A stretch of DNA of 64,000 bases from Phytoseiulus persimilis (lineage: Eukaryota; Arthropoda; Arachnida; Mesostigmata; Phytoseiidae), in the NCBI GenBank assembly GCA_037576195.1, contig CM075103.1, positions 32,882,723 through 32,946,722 of the forward strand. Direction: 5' to 3'. How positions within the stretch are numbered: position 1 is the first letter of the stretch; each line of letters opens with the position of its first letter. The translations under genes and the position numbers were made by a program. The notes beneath the pieces were generated by a model. It was not told where the DNA came from. It ran no database searches and worked only from the letters and a program-made list of their open reading frames with translations. This document shows positions 50,201-64,000 of this stretch, piece by piece.

Positions 50201-53200
50201 GGAGGCAGTCACAATATTGTCAGCAACTAACGTCACGAAGCCTTTAGCACGGTCGCTGAGCGGATTGAAGAATCAGGAGACGATTCTCCTGGCGCAGCCA
50301 TGTGAGGAGTCATGGGGAGGGGACAGCGGGGGATGACCTTGACTCGATTCCCGCGTTGGAAACCACGTAGAGAAGACCCTCAGTTGCAGCAACTCTCAGA
50401 TTCCTTCCGCTCTTCCTCCCATCGGTCGTAGTTTGCAGATCGATGCAACGTTTGCCAATAGAGCAGCGGGGGAGAATCCACATCTTGCCGGAACGAGATG
50501 TTCATACACCGGAGATCGATTTCAGGTCGATTGAATCAAGGTTCGCTCAGCGAATGGAGTCGCGGAGTGCGTAGAAGGCTTCTCTGGCAACCGTAGAGTT
50601 TTGAGCGCTCCATCAAATCGTTGGAAATATGCGAGTCGGTTCTTTCAAAGAGCCTGTTGAGATTCACCTTCAGTTCTCTCTGCTTGACTTCCAAAAGCGC
50701 TCGTGGAGCTGCGCTCTCCGCAGTCCTGGAAGGAAACCACATCAAGAATTGTTGCGTTCGATGCGCTCGAAAAACGCACTCTCAGGGAACTCCCTCTCGC
50801 AAAAATCAGAGTGTGCTGGCGGCAAACCATCCAGCTCACCGACTTGGAACCGTTAACTCGGAAATTCCCGGTTCCTTCCGCCGACTTCAGGGAATCTCAT
50901 TGCTGAAACGAAGATAAGAACGCGAGCATTCGACTCAGAACACCTTGACCAAATGTGGGGGCTGTCGAAAACTCCTCCAAACTCGACCTTCGATAATTAT
51001 CGATGTCTCGCTGGAAGTCGCCGCCAGCTCCTTCCCGCTTTGGTCGGAGCTCTGGTCGAGTGAGGTGACCGCGAGTGTTCAAAAACTGACCGGATCTGTC
51101 CACGCGGTCCCTGGACCACAATAGCTTCCGTATCGGTTGAACTCAAAATGTATTCCTTGTGCCCTCACATGGAATTGTGAAATGTTTCGGCTGTTTTCGC
51201 GGTCAGGCCTGAGCTCGCCGAGAAGCTTTCTGTGGTTCTGTCAAATCAATCGAGAGGTTGGAGGAATGTTAGACCTCCTCCTGGGGAATGGAGAACACTT
51301 TCGGTAAGGATCTCGAGCACTCCATGAGGTTCGTTCCGTGAAATTCGACTTCCGCAATGATCGAGTCCGGAAGACTCCATTCAGCCGCCGCCCTTGCCAC
51401 TACTGTTGTCCGAATATCCCTGGTTTCCGGATACAGGGATATTCGAACGTTCTCCCCGCGGAGAGCGAGCGAGGTCGGGGCTCCTTCCAATGACCTAGAA
51501 GCTGTCCCCTGAGTTCCTGAGCGGCAGATGTCTCGTCACGCGTCGGGAGTTGCAATCCAAATCCAACCGGCCTTCCTTGATTGGCTCCAGTTTGACTCTC
51601 CGCGAACAGATGTAGAACCATTCCCTTGAGGTAGGTGCCTAGTGTCCGCCTTCGCAGTAAGCCTCCGCAGGACGGAGCCAGGCCCTGTCGTTCGTGACTT
51701 CCCTTCGATGTCCTTGCTCTTCCATCTACTGTGTGAGAATGGGAATGAGCACTTGAATTTTCGGTCGTATCCATGAACGGCTAACATGTGTATCCAAGCT
51801 CCGACGAGCTCACGGGAAAATTGGAGATTCGGCAGACGCAACGCACGTTCATTGTCCTGGGAGGACATTGAAAAGTCAACTCGATTGAATGGAGTTTCCT
51901 GTACACCTCAGACAACTTATATAGCTTAGCTCTTTCAGAAACCAGAAGCTCCTCGCATCACAGTAAGAATCTGCGATTGTGGCTCTCTTGCTGTAAAAAG
52001 TCTTCAAAGCGGAGTCCGACTCATCAGAAAAGGCGGCGCATTGCTCTCAGAAGTACGGTCAGATGTTCTCGAAACCAGTCCTGAAACTGTCGAACGGATC
52101 CCCTCACCGACTCTCCCAATCAGTTCGGACCAGTCTGGAACCATCCCTCGATAACTAGGAGAGCTCGATCGGACCGAGCTTGGAGCACGACCCCGGAATT
52201 ACAGTCAAAGCTACACGAGAGTACCCGCAGGCAAACTCAAATTACATCGCCGGACTGACCCGGAAGAACCCCGAACCCCCGTGAGAACCCCTGTCAGCGT
52301 CAAAGCCTGGTGTCGGACCGCTCCAACAGAACCTCAAAGAATCCAAAATGGTCGCCGGAATTCATCCCGATCAGAGCGTACCGAATACAGACCCCGGCTA
52401 CCTGTGGGAGTTCAGTGAGCACGGTCCTGAGCTGCCCACCACTAGACTAGGAAATCGTGATCAGATGGGATCGAAACCATACCCCAATCGACCAAACCGA
52501 AAATTTCATGTTCTCTATTCTGTTGGAGCAGAAACAGACATCAACGTGATCTTTCACCGAAGGCCCCCCACCACGAATCTACAGGATGCATTTCATTCGA
52601 AGGAAAAGAGGGCGGGAGAAGGACAGTGGGGAGGGGGCGTTTAGTAGTTGGTAAGCTTCCCCGACAGCTTACGAACAGTTCGATGCCGAACCGATCATCC
52701 GCGTGAAGATGTACAGCGTGGACACCGAGAAAACTAACATCTGATTCATTAAGGAATTGTTCTCTCCGCCTGAGATGTGGAAGAAGCTTTCGTTCTTCTT
52801 ATGCGGAAGCCAGTTTTCTTTGGTGACTGATACAGATTGCGACGTAACGGGCGTTTCGCTCCTCGGAGGCATATCCGCTCTACCCTCGGCCCTCGTCGGA
52901 CCAGGAGTGGAGTGGGTTGGAGGTCCAGAACCGGTTTCCACGTTCTACCTGCGACCGTCCACGTCACTGCATTGCTTGTGTCCACTGAGGCGAATCTCCT
53001 CTTGACACGTGTTTGGATCCCGAGTTCGGAAAGCCTTGATCGGGATACCTTTCCGGAAGCCGTACCGACCTCTCCCCTCTCGGCTGCGCCTGGGTCATTG
53101 CTCCGGTTGCTAAGGCCCTGTCGGATCTTCCTCAAGTGACATTTGAGCCGTTACTGCAATATCAGGAAAACAGCTCGTTTTCCGGAGAGGAACGACCTTC

Positions 53201-54583
53201 AAAACTCTCAGGAAATCGAGTCGTCCGATCGATTCGAATACTCTATTGATTATGTGTGAAGTTCCGAGAGAATTTCTCAAACGATCCTGACACGCGTCTG
53301 GCTTTATACTGCGGAAACAACGAATAGCGAGAGGTAAATCTGTTGCTCCCACTCACTTAGTCGAATGTTCTGCTGCGGCATCGGGGGCCTCATTGCTTCC
53401 CATCAGAGAAATCCATTAGGCTCCGAGACGCTCTCCTCTTCTCCTCCAAGAGGAGGATCATGTGATGCGGTGACTCAATACTACCGCGCAGCCATTCTTG
53501 TTCGGGAACCTGAAACTGCGACACCGCCTACGTTGGCCTGTCATTCCGATGCGGGTATCATGTCACTGAGAGCAGAGAAAATGGCTTCCTCCGGATTCGT
53601 TTTCCAAGTCTCCACCTCGCGTCGCGGAGCTTTCCCTACGATGAACCGACTGCCAAATCTGCCTGCTCTCCGACTCGATTTCCGTTACTAAACACGCGTG
53701 AGCGTGAGCGATCCCCTCAGGCGCCGTTCGATGGAGCGAGCGACTTTGTTACCCGAGTCCCGGGGAATGATTCCGAGCTCAGCTGGAGGGATACGCAGCC
53801 CAGCCTTGCGTGAGAGGACACGCGCGGAATCTCCAGAACACAGTGCAGCTGTGACAAACTGTAAGTGGATTCCTCACGACGATCACAGTCGTCGGATCGA
53901 CGAGCGTGTCCATCAGATAGCCCTGAGAGCGCAAGGTCGGCCTAGCGAGACCCAGTTCACATTACGTGGAGTTTTTCCTTGTTGCGTCCGCCATGGAGAA
54001 AGTTTCAACTAAGGACCTCCCAGCAGAGACGCCTGGCGTGCTGGAATGATTCACGTTGCACGTCGTTCTCAGGTGACATCGTCCAGCTTCGAAGCAACAT
54101 CCACAGTAGCTCTGTGGAGGCACGTGTGGAAACGGTGATCGTTGTGCCAGCGACCCCGATTTTTCCTCTCCCGAAGAGTGAGTCAAATACCAGTCAATGC
54201 ATGATCAGCGCGAACTATTCCCCGTCCCGACCTGGTTTGGACTGCGTTCGTTTGCCTGCTATCGGTCACGATTCTGCTCTCTGGCGAACCATGGTGAACC
54301 TGCTGGCGAACAGCCCTCGGCTCTGTGCGCGTCGCTCCATGAATCCAGATCCGTTTCGTCTGAATCCGACTCAGGATCGTTGACTCCATTCCGAGAAATC
54401 ATGCCCTTGCGCCGGAAGCCCGTTCTCGAAAGGAGCCTGTCATAGCTACTACCTCCGATTGTAGTTGACGCCGCATATGTCTTATCCGAGATCACCAGAT
54501 CCCTCCAACACGCGGGATGACTGAGGCGAAACTAAAAGGCGTTATTGCTCTCTACCAGATACTTTGATAACCACACTAGAAAA
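32219..54583. other. About 22 kb with no recognised gene
   Basis: Both strands carry many overlapping frames of 60-216 codons. At this base composition a handful above 140 codons is expected by chance. Those that read most like protein, none recognised, are: 32753-32947 minus (a CCTGTAG acceptor, then GFLLSPTQELWIGDAGYL), 34928-35317 plus (ATG in good context, 129 residues), 42032-42682 plus (216 codons, the longest), 45173-45583 plus (136 residues) and 48079-48300 minus (glycine-rich after a CATCTCAG acceptor). A hairpin with an 8-bp stem and 6-nt loop lies at 36753-36774. CT repeats occur near 39935 and 45405. I found no reverse transcriptase, capsid or transposase motif here. Confidence 0.4.
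36753..36774. repeat. Small hairpin
   Basis: TCAACCCA at 36753-36760 pairs perfectly with TGGGTTGA at 36767-36774 across a six-base loop. No gene or terminator context is evident. Confidence 0.6.
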
Positions 54584-56138
54584 ATGAGGGAAATCATCAA
54601 CATTCACATCGGTCAAGCTGGCGTTCAGATGGGAGCTTCGTGCTGGGAACTATACTGCCTCGAGCACAACATCAAACCCGACGGGACTCTCGACGCTGAA
54701 ACCGGAGATGCTTCGGATTTGAGTTTCGACACCTTTTTCAGCTCGACGAACAATAACCGCTACACACCGAGAGCGTTGCTTGTTGACCTTGAGCCCACCG
54801 TGATCGACGAAGTCAAGAACGGACCGTACCGGTAAGCACGTATTTCTTGACAAGGGGTAGGGGTGGGCGACGGGGGGGGGGCGGGGAGATCCTGATCCTT
54901 TCACACGCTTCTCCTATCAGGAACGCTCCTCTGATAGAACCCAGATGCGTCTGGTCGGGAGATGGATCGAGCCGATGGAGTTCTCGACCTGGTTGATACA
55001 TTTTCCTCCATCCGTTCGCAGACAACTATTCCACCCCGAGTTCCTGATCACGGGCAAAGAAGACGCTGCCAATAACTATGCGCGGGGACATTATACGATC
55101 GGGAAGGACATCATCGATTCGACAGTGGACAAAATCAAGAAGATGGTTGACCAGTGTGACGGTCTCCAAGGGTTCCTTGTCTTCCACTCGTTCGGCGGCG
55201 GCACGGGCTCGGGCTTCACTTCACTGCTCATGGAGAGGCTTTCAGAGGATTTCGCGAAGAAATGCCGTCTCGGTTTCGCTATTTATCCGGCGCCGCAAGT
55301 TTCAACATCTGTCGTGGAGCCCTACAACTCCGTCCTCACAATGCACACGACCCTGGATCATTTCGATTGTGTCTTCATGATGGACAACGAGGCCATTTAC
55401 AGCATCTGTAAGCGGAACCTTGACGTGGCGAGGCCCTCGTATCAAAATCTGAACCGTCTGATCAGTCAGGCGGTTTCCGCTATCACGGCGTCCCTGCGCT
55501 TCTCGGGTGCCCTCAACGTCGATCTGAACGAGTTCCAGACGAACCTCGTTCCATACCCCCGAATTCATTTCCCTCTTGTAGGCTACGCGCCCATCGTGTC
55601 AAGCGAAAAATCGTTCCACGAGCAGCACAGCGTCCTCGACATCACGAACGCCTGTTTCGAGCCCCAGAACCAACTAGTCATCTGTGATTCGAGGCGGGGG
55701 AAGTTCATGGCCTGTTGCCTCTTGTACAGGGGAGACGTCGTACCCAAGGACGTTAACGCAACCATCGCCCAGATCAAGAAGAAGAAAACAATCCAGTTCG
55801 TAGAGTGGTGCCCGACGGGATTCAAGGTCGGAATCAACTATCAGCCGCCGACCGTCGTGCCCGGGGGCGATCTGGCGAAAGTACCGAGAGCGATCACAAT
55901 GTTGTCCAACCACACTGCGATCTCGGAGGCCTGGGCCAGACTGAATCATAAGTTCGACCTCATGTACTCGAAACGAGCGTTTGTGCACTGGTACGTCGGA
56001 GAAGGCATGGAAGAAGGGGAGTTCCCCGAGGCCAGAGAGGACTTGGCGGCGCTGGAGAAAGACTATGAAGAAGTAGCCGCCGACGGAGACGTGGGTGGTT
56101 CCGGGGATGAATGCGGCGACGAACAGACTGAATTTTAA
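54584..56138 (+). CDS. Divergent alpha-tubulin (two exons)
   Basis: Alpha subunit of the tubulin dimer of microtubules. Exon 1 is 54584-54831 and exon 2 is 55022-56138, with a 190-bp GT-AG intron inside Arg83. The product has 454 residues against about 450 usual. Seen: N-terminal [17 protein letters not shown], the tubulin signature GGGTGSG at residues 141-147, and the Glu of DLNEFQTN (about 253) that in the family triggers hydrolysis of beta-tubulin GTP. Long runs are identical to canonical alpha-tubulin, including [20 protein letters not shown]. Differences: the luminal K40 loop reads [16 protein letters not shown], one residue short and without lysine. The acidic tail contains glycines and ends TEF rather than EEY. 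Many conservative changes suggest a specialised or fast-evolving paralogue rather than the main housekeeping isotype. The gene is convergent with Tip60 and appears intact. Confidence 0.96.
54832..55021 (+). other. Alpha-tubulin intron
   Basis: 190-bp intron starting GTAAGC and ending TTCGCAG. It contains a G run near 54870. Phase 2, splitting the Arg83 codon. Confidence 0.92.
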
Positions 56139-57358
56139 AGCACCCGGAGTCCCGCTTCGATTGAGCTCCCGGAGGGCTTCATCCGCAATGTTTTAATCAG
56201 TTCTGAAGAATATTTTATGAAACACATCGAACGATTCCTGGGAAGAGAACTTTCCAACGGCAAAACGTGTTTTCCATTAGAGAAACGCGGAATGAGATCG
56301 GACGAAAAACCTGCCGCTGATCTCCACCTACTTTGAAAAAAAATCGACTTGGGTCTTCGCCGCTTAGCGCGGTTTACTTGTTCGTGGTCTAGTGCCTCAG
56401 TGCTAATGTTCATTTCTCAAAATGACGGGGAAGATTAAACGCCTGTTCACGATATCCGTTGGCGCATTTCATTTCCCCGAAGTTGATGGAGGAGTCGGTC
56501 TCGCAAGTTCATTTAGCGCTCCCGAAACCATGCTATTTTTGGACTACGTAGAATCGATCGCATAGACCTACAGGTTTCTCTTCCGTAACGGAGCTTCCAG
56601 ACAACTTCGTTCCACAGACTCGATGGATTGTCCCGGAAGAGAATGCTATCGCTATCGGGAGCTTCAGGAAAACGTGTCCATGGTGCCCTCCATATTGCAT
56701 AGGAATAAGGAACTAGCTCTGCAGGTCCACGAATGGGAACGAGTCAATCATGATCGAGCTCAGGATCTCGAGTTAACGCCACCAAAATCTAGGAATCGAC
56801 AGTTGGATGGGTACGTGCGGGTAAAAACCGGGTTCCCGGAACTCGGAAGAACCGATCTCCGAATCCCATCGAGGTCGTTCGAAAGCACTCCGATTGGGCA
56901 TTCCTCCTCGCCCTCTTCTCCACTCTGATGGCTCCTCATGAATGCTCCTTCATACACAAGCGACTTCAGCAGCGCAAACACCAACGGATCGGAGGCCTTT
57001 GAGACGCTGCATCATTCAATCAATATGAGTGAGAGAATCTCATGGAGTCTCTGCGAATAGCACGGCAATCTCCGTAAGCCGGAACGAAGAGATTCGTCCA
57101 TAAATCATCCCACGAATGGCTCCTACATTGGATTAGCAGTGAAAACATTGAAAGACCTGAGGGAAGTTCATTTTATTTACATTTGGAATTAAGTACGCCC
57201 GTACCGTCTCAAGAACTTGGATCCCTCTGCCCCGGCCCACCCCCTTTGTACAATTTGTTGAATTCTAAACGTTTCACTCATCCACAGTTTCATCCTCTGC
57301 ACAGCTAACTACTCGAGAGGGATCACCAAGTCAACTGGACCTACCCAGAGAACCTACC
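56139..57358. other. Intergenic region between convergent tubulin and Tip60
   Basis: 1.2 kb containing both 3' untranslated regions. ATTAAA at 56434-56439 is a possible polyadenylation signal for the tubulin, about 295 bp past its stop. A 101-codon plus-strand frame (56623-56928) has no recognisable feature and is probably chance. Confidence 0.5.
57172..57177 (-). promoter_or_regulatory. Likely polyadenylation signal of Tip60
   Basis: TTTATT on the plus strand gives AATAAA on the minus strand, about 180 bp downstream of the Tip60 stop codon. It is a six-base motif, so this rests mostly on position. Confidence 0.45.
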
Positions 57359-59900
<2,542 letters not shown>

Positions 59901-62319
59901 CGTGCAATCACTTCTCTGAGTAACAAGTAACGTGGAATTTCACATAGAGGCTTCACATAATGGTAAACTTGAGAATTATTGGTTCGACGCCGCTTCAAAC
60001 TCGGCTCGCAACGCTTGTAAACAAACGTAGCTCTTATTTCCGCTAAAACGGCGGACCTGAGCCGAGTGTGAGACGGATGTGGCACGTAGTATTCGGAGGT
60101 GCTCCCATGAGCAAGACCCTCTCATAGTCCATAACTCGATCATCTGTCACGTCCTAACTCGAAACATCAAGAATACTGTAATATAACGGAGAAGAAAAAT
60201 GCGTCCCGAGATCAGAGTCACGATTACCATGGACCTCCACGCTGTTGGTACGCTTGTGGAGTGCGCGGGCTACTTGAGGTGGTTCCCTTACAATAACAAA
60301 CCAACAAGGAATTTCTCAGGAGTGCTTTGTTCAATTCGATCTCCATGTGGCAGAATTCCGTGAGCTGATTCTCGAAGATGACGGAACGGTCAGCGACGGA
60401 AAAAATCTTGGTCTGATGCTCTGAACCGCACCGGGAATTCTTCCATGGCTCCGGACTTCTCCAGAAATCACCGGAAGGTTACCCGTGCGCGAACCGATGG
60501 GTGAAGCATTTCGGAGCAGCATGATTCTAGAAGGGTTCGCGCGAAATCTCTCGGTCCGAGCGTGTAGCGCTCTGCCTGAAGATATGAGCGCTCAGGACAG
60601 TCACGTAGCTCAGAGTGAGAGAAACGCGGTCGGAGAGTGGACAGATGACAAATTAGATGTGTGTGGATGGAACCCGTTATTGAAACTCACGCGCGGCGTT
60701 CGTCGAAGAACGGGTGCCCGGAGAGGTCTAGACTGGTTTTTCCTGACAATGACAGATATTCGCCATGATCCTGTAATGCCTCGAGAATCATTCTACGAGC
60801 ATACATAATTCGAGCCTATTTCGTGTAGAGCTTCACAAGAGGTTTTCTGGCCGGTGCGACACTCATATCGGAGCGGTCATCCAGAGAGATATCGCAGTAC
60901 TGTTAACCACATCGTCCTCCGGAATTCCGGACGCCTAGAGCTCGATTTATGAGAACATCGTGTTTGGAGACGCTGCGGAAGGCTTGCCATGCTCGCCACT
61001 TACCGAAGCATTGAAGCTTATGAAACATTCGCCCCGACATCTTGGTGCCTCGTGCTCCAGCGGGAGCTCCATCAAACTCGCGTGAAGAATCCCGCTCCCT
61101 AAACCTCATCCCATTGGTGGCCGGATGGACATCATTTTCCGAACCTGAACAGGGCTGCGAGTCTTTATGTCGCTTCAAATGTTCCGGCTGAAGAACATCC
61201 GATGGTCATCCAAGCCCGATGTCTGAGTGAGCTGCTATGCTACAGGAGCGACAGTCGGAATTCGAGGAGCGAGCTGCGCTTTTCCATCTTCGCAACATGG
61301 TTCTCGGATTCAATGGAAGTAGACGACAAATGTTCAACAGACCTCTCAGAGGGAGCAAAAGGGTCGAGGCTGATCGAATACAATCCCTGCCAGCGCTTGG
61401 AGCGATCGCGATCCTCTTCTGTCTCCTGCTGCCGGACGGACTGGCTGAACAACCCGACCCCGATACTTCCGTGAAAGCCGGGTCGCGGAGAGCTCTGTCT
61501 CATGGCTGGATCATTGGAAATTAAATAATCCGGCTTGTTAGGAAGAACGTATCCTGGAAGACGATTCTCGATGACATGATAGGATGAGACTTTCGGCCGT
61601 TCAACAAGGCGAATAATTCGTTCGAATTGGATTCTCTCCAGCAACGAAACTCGCTCACCCAATCGACCCGCATCTAAGCATGCGATGACGCAGGTTCGAC
61701 TTCGCAGCGTTCCGTGGAAATTCGCGAGGAGGCATTACTGATCCTGATTATCATTTTGAGATTGCCTTTTCTCCTCAACCCGATCTCTTGAAGCTGCAAC
61801 GCTGCCGATGTGCTTCCCGGATGGATGCCCAGGGAGTGAGTCAAACTCCCTGAGATGAGTCTAGTGCATCCGCCTCGGAAGAAGAATGAGACAATTATGC
61901 AACGACTGCTGATCTGCAACATCTTCTACAGCCATCGCGAACGCACACAAAGGAAGAGAACTAGTAGACACACCTCATGCTCGTTGAAATCCTAATCTAC
62001 TGAATGAGTATAAAGGGAAATGTTTTTCTACGAAGACTTGAAACTTTCGCAGAGAGAATCATCTCTCGCCCAAGCCCTCGCCGCCCCAATTATTCGTCCG
62101 TCATCTTGATGGGGCACCGTCAGATCACCCTTCAGTTACGAATTCCCCTTGAAACTCGCGAGGACATCGATACCGATGCGTAGAGCCTCGTCGGCGGCAA
62201 ATCCGTCAGCACTCCTCCAATGGTGCACTCGCTCCTTGGCTGGGTCTTAAGCACTGAACCTATTGATGTCTCGACGTCATCAGAATTCTCCTGGGTTTGA
62301 GCCGTTCCCTTGGACTGTT
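59901..62319. other. Region upstream of Tip60, no recognised gene
   Basis: The Tip60 5' untranslated region and promoter should lie at the left edge, but I see no clear core promoter element. A 140-codon minus frame (61240-61662, MGERVSLLERIQFER at its start) and a 95-codon plus frame overlap at 61.2-61.6 kb. Both read plausibly and neither is recognised. Confidence 0.45.
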
Positions 62320-62327
62320 TACATTGC

Positions 62328-62350
62328 GGTGCAGTTGATTACGACACCCC
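62328..62350 (+). repeat. Left terminal inverted repeat of the Tc1-like element
   Basis: 23-bp repeat paired with 63512-63534 (three mismatches). It shares a perfect 14-bp core with an internal direct repeat at 62511-62524. Confidence 0.82.
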
Positions 62351-62510
62351 ACAATTTTCGCGAAATCTGTGAATATCGAGACAATAGGGCAGGAGGTGGT
62401 GGCTGACAAGGAGGAGAACTATCACTGACTCATGAAAATACCATCAGCAGCGCGTTTATCGCCAATATAGAAATTTCAGCCGACCTTTCGTAAAATGAGG
62501 CTGATGCACA

Positions 62511-62524
62511 TGATTACGACACCC
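62511..62524 (+). repeat. Internal direct repeat of the Tc1-like element
   Basis: TGATTACGACACCC, identical to 62336-62349 in the left terminal repeat. In IR/DR-type Tc1 elements such inner repeats are transposase-binding sites. Here that role is inferred. Confidence 0.75.
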
Positions 62525-62612
62525 ATGAGAAACACGGTGGAGCGGCACAGTACGCGATTCATATCATCGACGTTTACGAAGCAACACCCACTAGCGTACC
62601 GGGTCGAGCACG

Positions 62613-63500
62613 ATGGGACGCGCCACAACCCTAACGAGTGAAGAACGGAACAAAATCACTGCTTTGGGCGGAGTTGGTCTGAGTCTGGAGGCTTTTGTAC
62701 GCAAAACAGGTAGGATGAGGTGTGTGGTGCGTGCTTTCCTGCAAGATTCGCAAGCCTGCGGGTCAAAGCGCGGAGGAAAACGGAAATCTAAGTTGTCTGA
62801 ACGGTATCGATGTCAGATAGTGACCGCTGTTGCCAACAGCAGCAGAAGTTGCCAAAAGCTGGCGGGAGTCCTGGATCTGAAGGTGTCAAGATGGACCATC
62901 TGGCGTGCGATTTCGGCTTCCCCGGTGCTCAAAAGAGCCGGGATGCGGACTGTTCCGCACCTCGAGAAAGAAAACCCCGAGGCCAGAGTGGCATTCGGCG
63001 GAGAAAACATGGGTAGAGATTGTACAGCGGTGGGTCTGATGTGGAGAAGTACGGACGAGTCGAGTCAGAGCTTCCCTGTGGTCTCCTAAGTCAATGTTCT
63101 ATTCCTAGGTCATCTTTTCTGATGAAAAGAAGTTTGATTTGGATGGGCCCGATTGCTATGCGAGCTATTGGAGAGATCTGCGGAACGAAGCGGTGGTTTT
63201 CTCCAAGCGGAACTTCGGCGGTGGCTCCGTCATGGTATGCGGTGCGTTCAGTCGGGCGGGAAAATCGGAATTGCAGTCTGTGTCCACTAGAATGAAGACA
63301 ACCGATTACGTCGCGATCTTGGAAAGACCTGAGACCTTTTCTGGCCCCTTTCGGAGACTGGACATTCCAACAGTACAACGCACGGATCCACACCTGCAGA
63401 GAGACGTCAGCCTGGGAGGCCCACAGACTACTGAGAACTCACCCCCCGCATTGTCTCATAGAGAACGAGCACTTTCCTGTTACAGCGCTGCGAGATGTGG
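62613..63500 (+). pseudogene. Tc1-like transposase, interrupted
   Basis: Codes for a Tc1-family transposase. The first part (62613-63029) begins MGRATTLTSEERNKITAL, has the paired helix-turn-helix pattern and continues to FGGENMGRDCTA. A GTGGGT at 63030 and an intron-like ATTCCTAG ending at 63108 give a 79-bp intron in phase 0. The frame then resumes as VIFSDEKKFDLDGPD, with the first catalytic Asp, and FGGGSVMVCGAFS. Near 63350 the frame shifts, after which another frame reads WTFQQYNARIHTCRETSAW. There the second catalytic Asp of QQDNA is Tyr. The usual SPDLNPIE motif is not intact and the C-terminus is shortened. No function is expected. Confidence 0.88.
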
Positions 63501-63511
63501 AGGGGTTTCGC

Positions 63512-63534
63512 GGGGTATCGTAACCATCTGCACC
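63512..63534 (-). repeat. Right terminal inverted repeat of the Tc1-like element
   Basis: Reverse complement matches 62328-62350 at 20 of 23 bases. It lies close behind the transposase remnant, consistent with loss of sequence near the right end. Confidence 0.8.
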
Positions 63535-63541
63535 AGTCTCA

Positions 63542-64000
63542 TTCCACGGAAATTCGGTCAAAATTCTCAAGTCGGGAATAAAAGCACTGCCAATGGTATT
63601 TTCTTGAGTTAGTGATCGTTCTGCTCTCTCGTCAGCCACCTCTTCCTGCTCTATTTTCCCAAGATTCTCCGATTTCGCGAAAATGCACCGCACTTTAGAT
63701 AGAATAAATAGTTATTGGGACTCTCTACTGTGCGTCCTAGTCGCGAATGTGGTTGAGCCGGATAGTGAGGATCTCGCTCATTGGAGGAAACCGGCGTATG
63801 GAGAATAGATCCTGAATAGATCAGAATTAGATCCTGTAGGATTTCTCTGCACAGACTCATATCAAATGCCTCAGGTATGAAACAGAGGGTTAGGCTCTAC
63901 TCAATTTCAAGAGGAGTCACTCACGAGTTGAGCCCTCGAATCGCAGCATTGATAATGAAATTTTGCGACCATTCTCAGTATGGGTAAAAGCATGGGGGAG
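63542..64000. other. Right flank, no recognised gene
   Basis: AT-richer than the centre of the window, with only short overlapping frames. I see no repeat or RNA gene. Confidence 0.45.

Larger units (their letters stand above)
62320..63541 (+). mobile_element. Degraded Tc1/mariner-family DNA transposon
   Basis: Cut-and-paste transposon about 1.2 kb long. Terminal inverted repeats: GGTGCAGTTGATTACGACAC (continuing CCC) at 62328-62350 matches the reverse complement of 63512-63534 at 20 of 23 positions. The 14-mer TGATTACGACACCC recurs at 62511-62524, 175 bp inside the left end, like the IR/DR layout of some Tc1 elements. I see no matching inner repeat on the right. A TA lies at 62320-62321, but no TA is evident at the right edge, so exact ends are uncertain. 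It encodes a Tc1-type transposase and is surely non-autonomous. Confidence 0.88.

Overview
The window looks like nuclear DNA of an animal, most likely an arthropod. It has spliced protein genes with GT-AG introns from under 100 bp to about 4 kb, roughly balanced base composition, and a Tc1-like DNA transposon. A compact chelicerate genome such as that of a predatory mite would fit, but this is inference from gene style, not a measured match.

Three host genes can be read with confidence. (1) A membrane adenylate cyclase of the type 9 class (relative of vertebrate ADCY9 and insect Ac13E) fills about 8.0-24.5 kb on the minus strand. Fifteen exons are firm and one is tentative. Together they close into one open frame of about 1,090 residues with both 6-TM bundles, C1a and C2a. 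The N-terminal exon(s) were not found. (2) A divergent alpha-tubulin (two exons, 454 residues) lies on the plus strand at 54.6-56.1 kb. (3) A Tip60/KAT5 MYST histone acetyltransferase (five exons, 454 residues) lies on the minus strand at 57.4-59.9 kb, convergent with the tubulin. At 62.3-63.5 kb is a degraded Tc1/mariner-family transposon with recognisable terminal inverted repeats, an internal direct repeat and a likely 79-bp intron.

The left end (1-7.98 kb) holds no gene I can recognise. It has a 49-bp inverted repeat whose arms encode similar proline-rich peptides, and a perfect 22-bp palindrome. The central 30 kb (24.5-54.6 kb) is gene-poor or holds genes I do not recognise. The best candidates there are a 116-codon ORF at 25.3 kb and a run of exon-like segments at 31.5-32.2 kb. 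Because stop codons are sparse at this base composition, most long open frames in this region are expected by chance and are not annotated as genes.

The genes do not form a pathway. They are cAMP signalling, cytoskeleton and chromatin genes that happen to be neighbours. The most informative points are isoform-specific residues: the cyclase has Leu where mammalian AC9 has the Tyr linked to forskolin insensitivity, and it lacks the long C2b tail. The tubulin lacks the acetylatable Lys40 and ends in Phe instead of Tyr.
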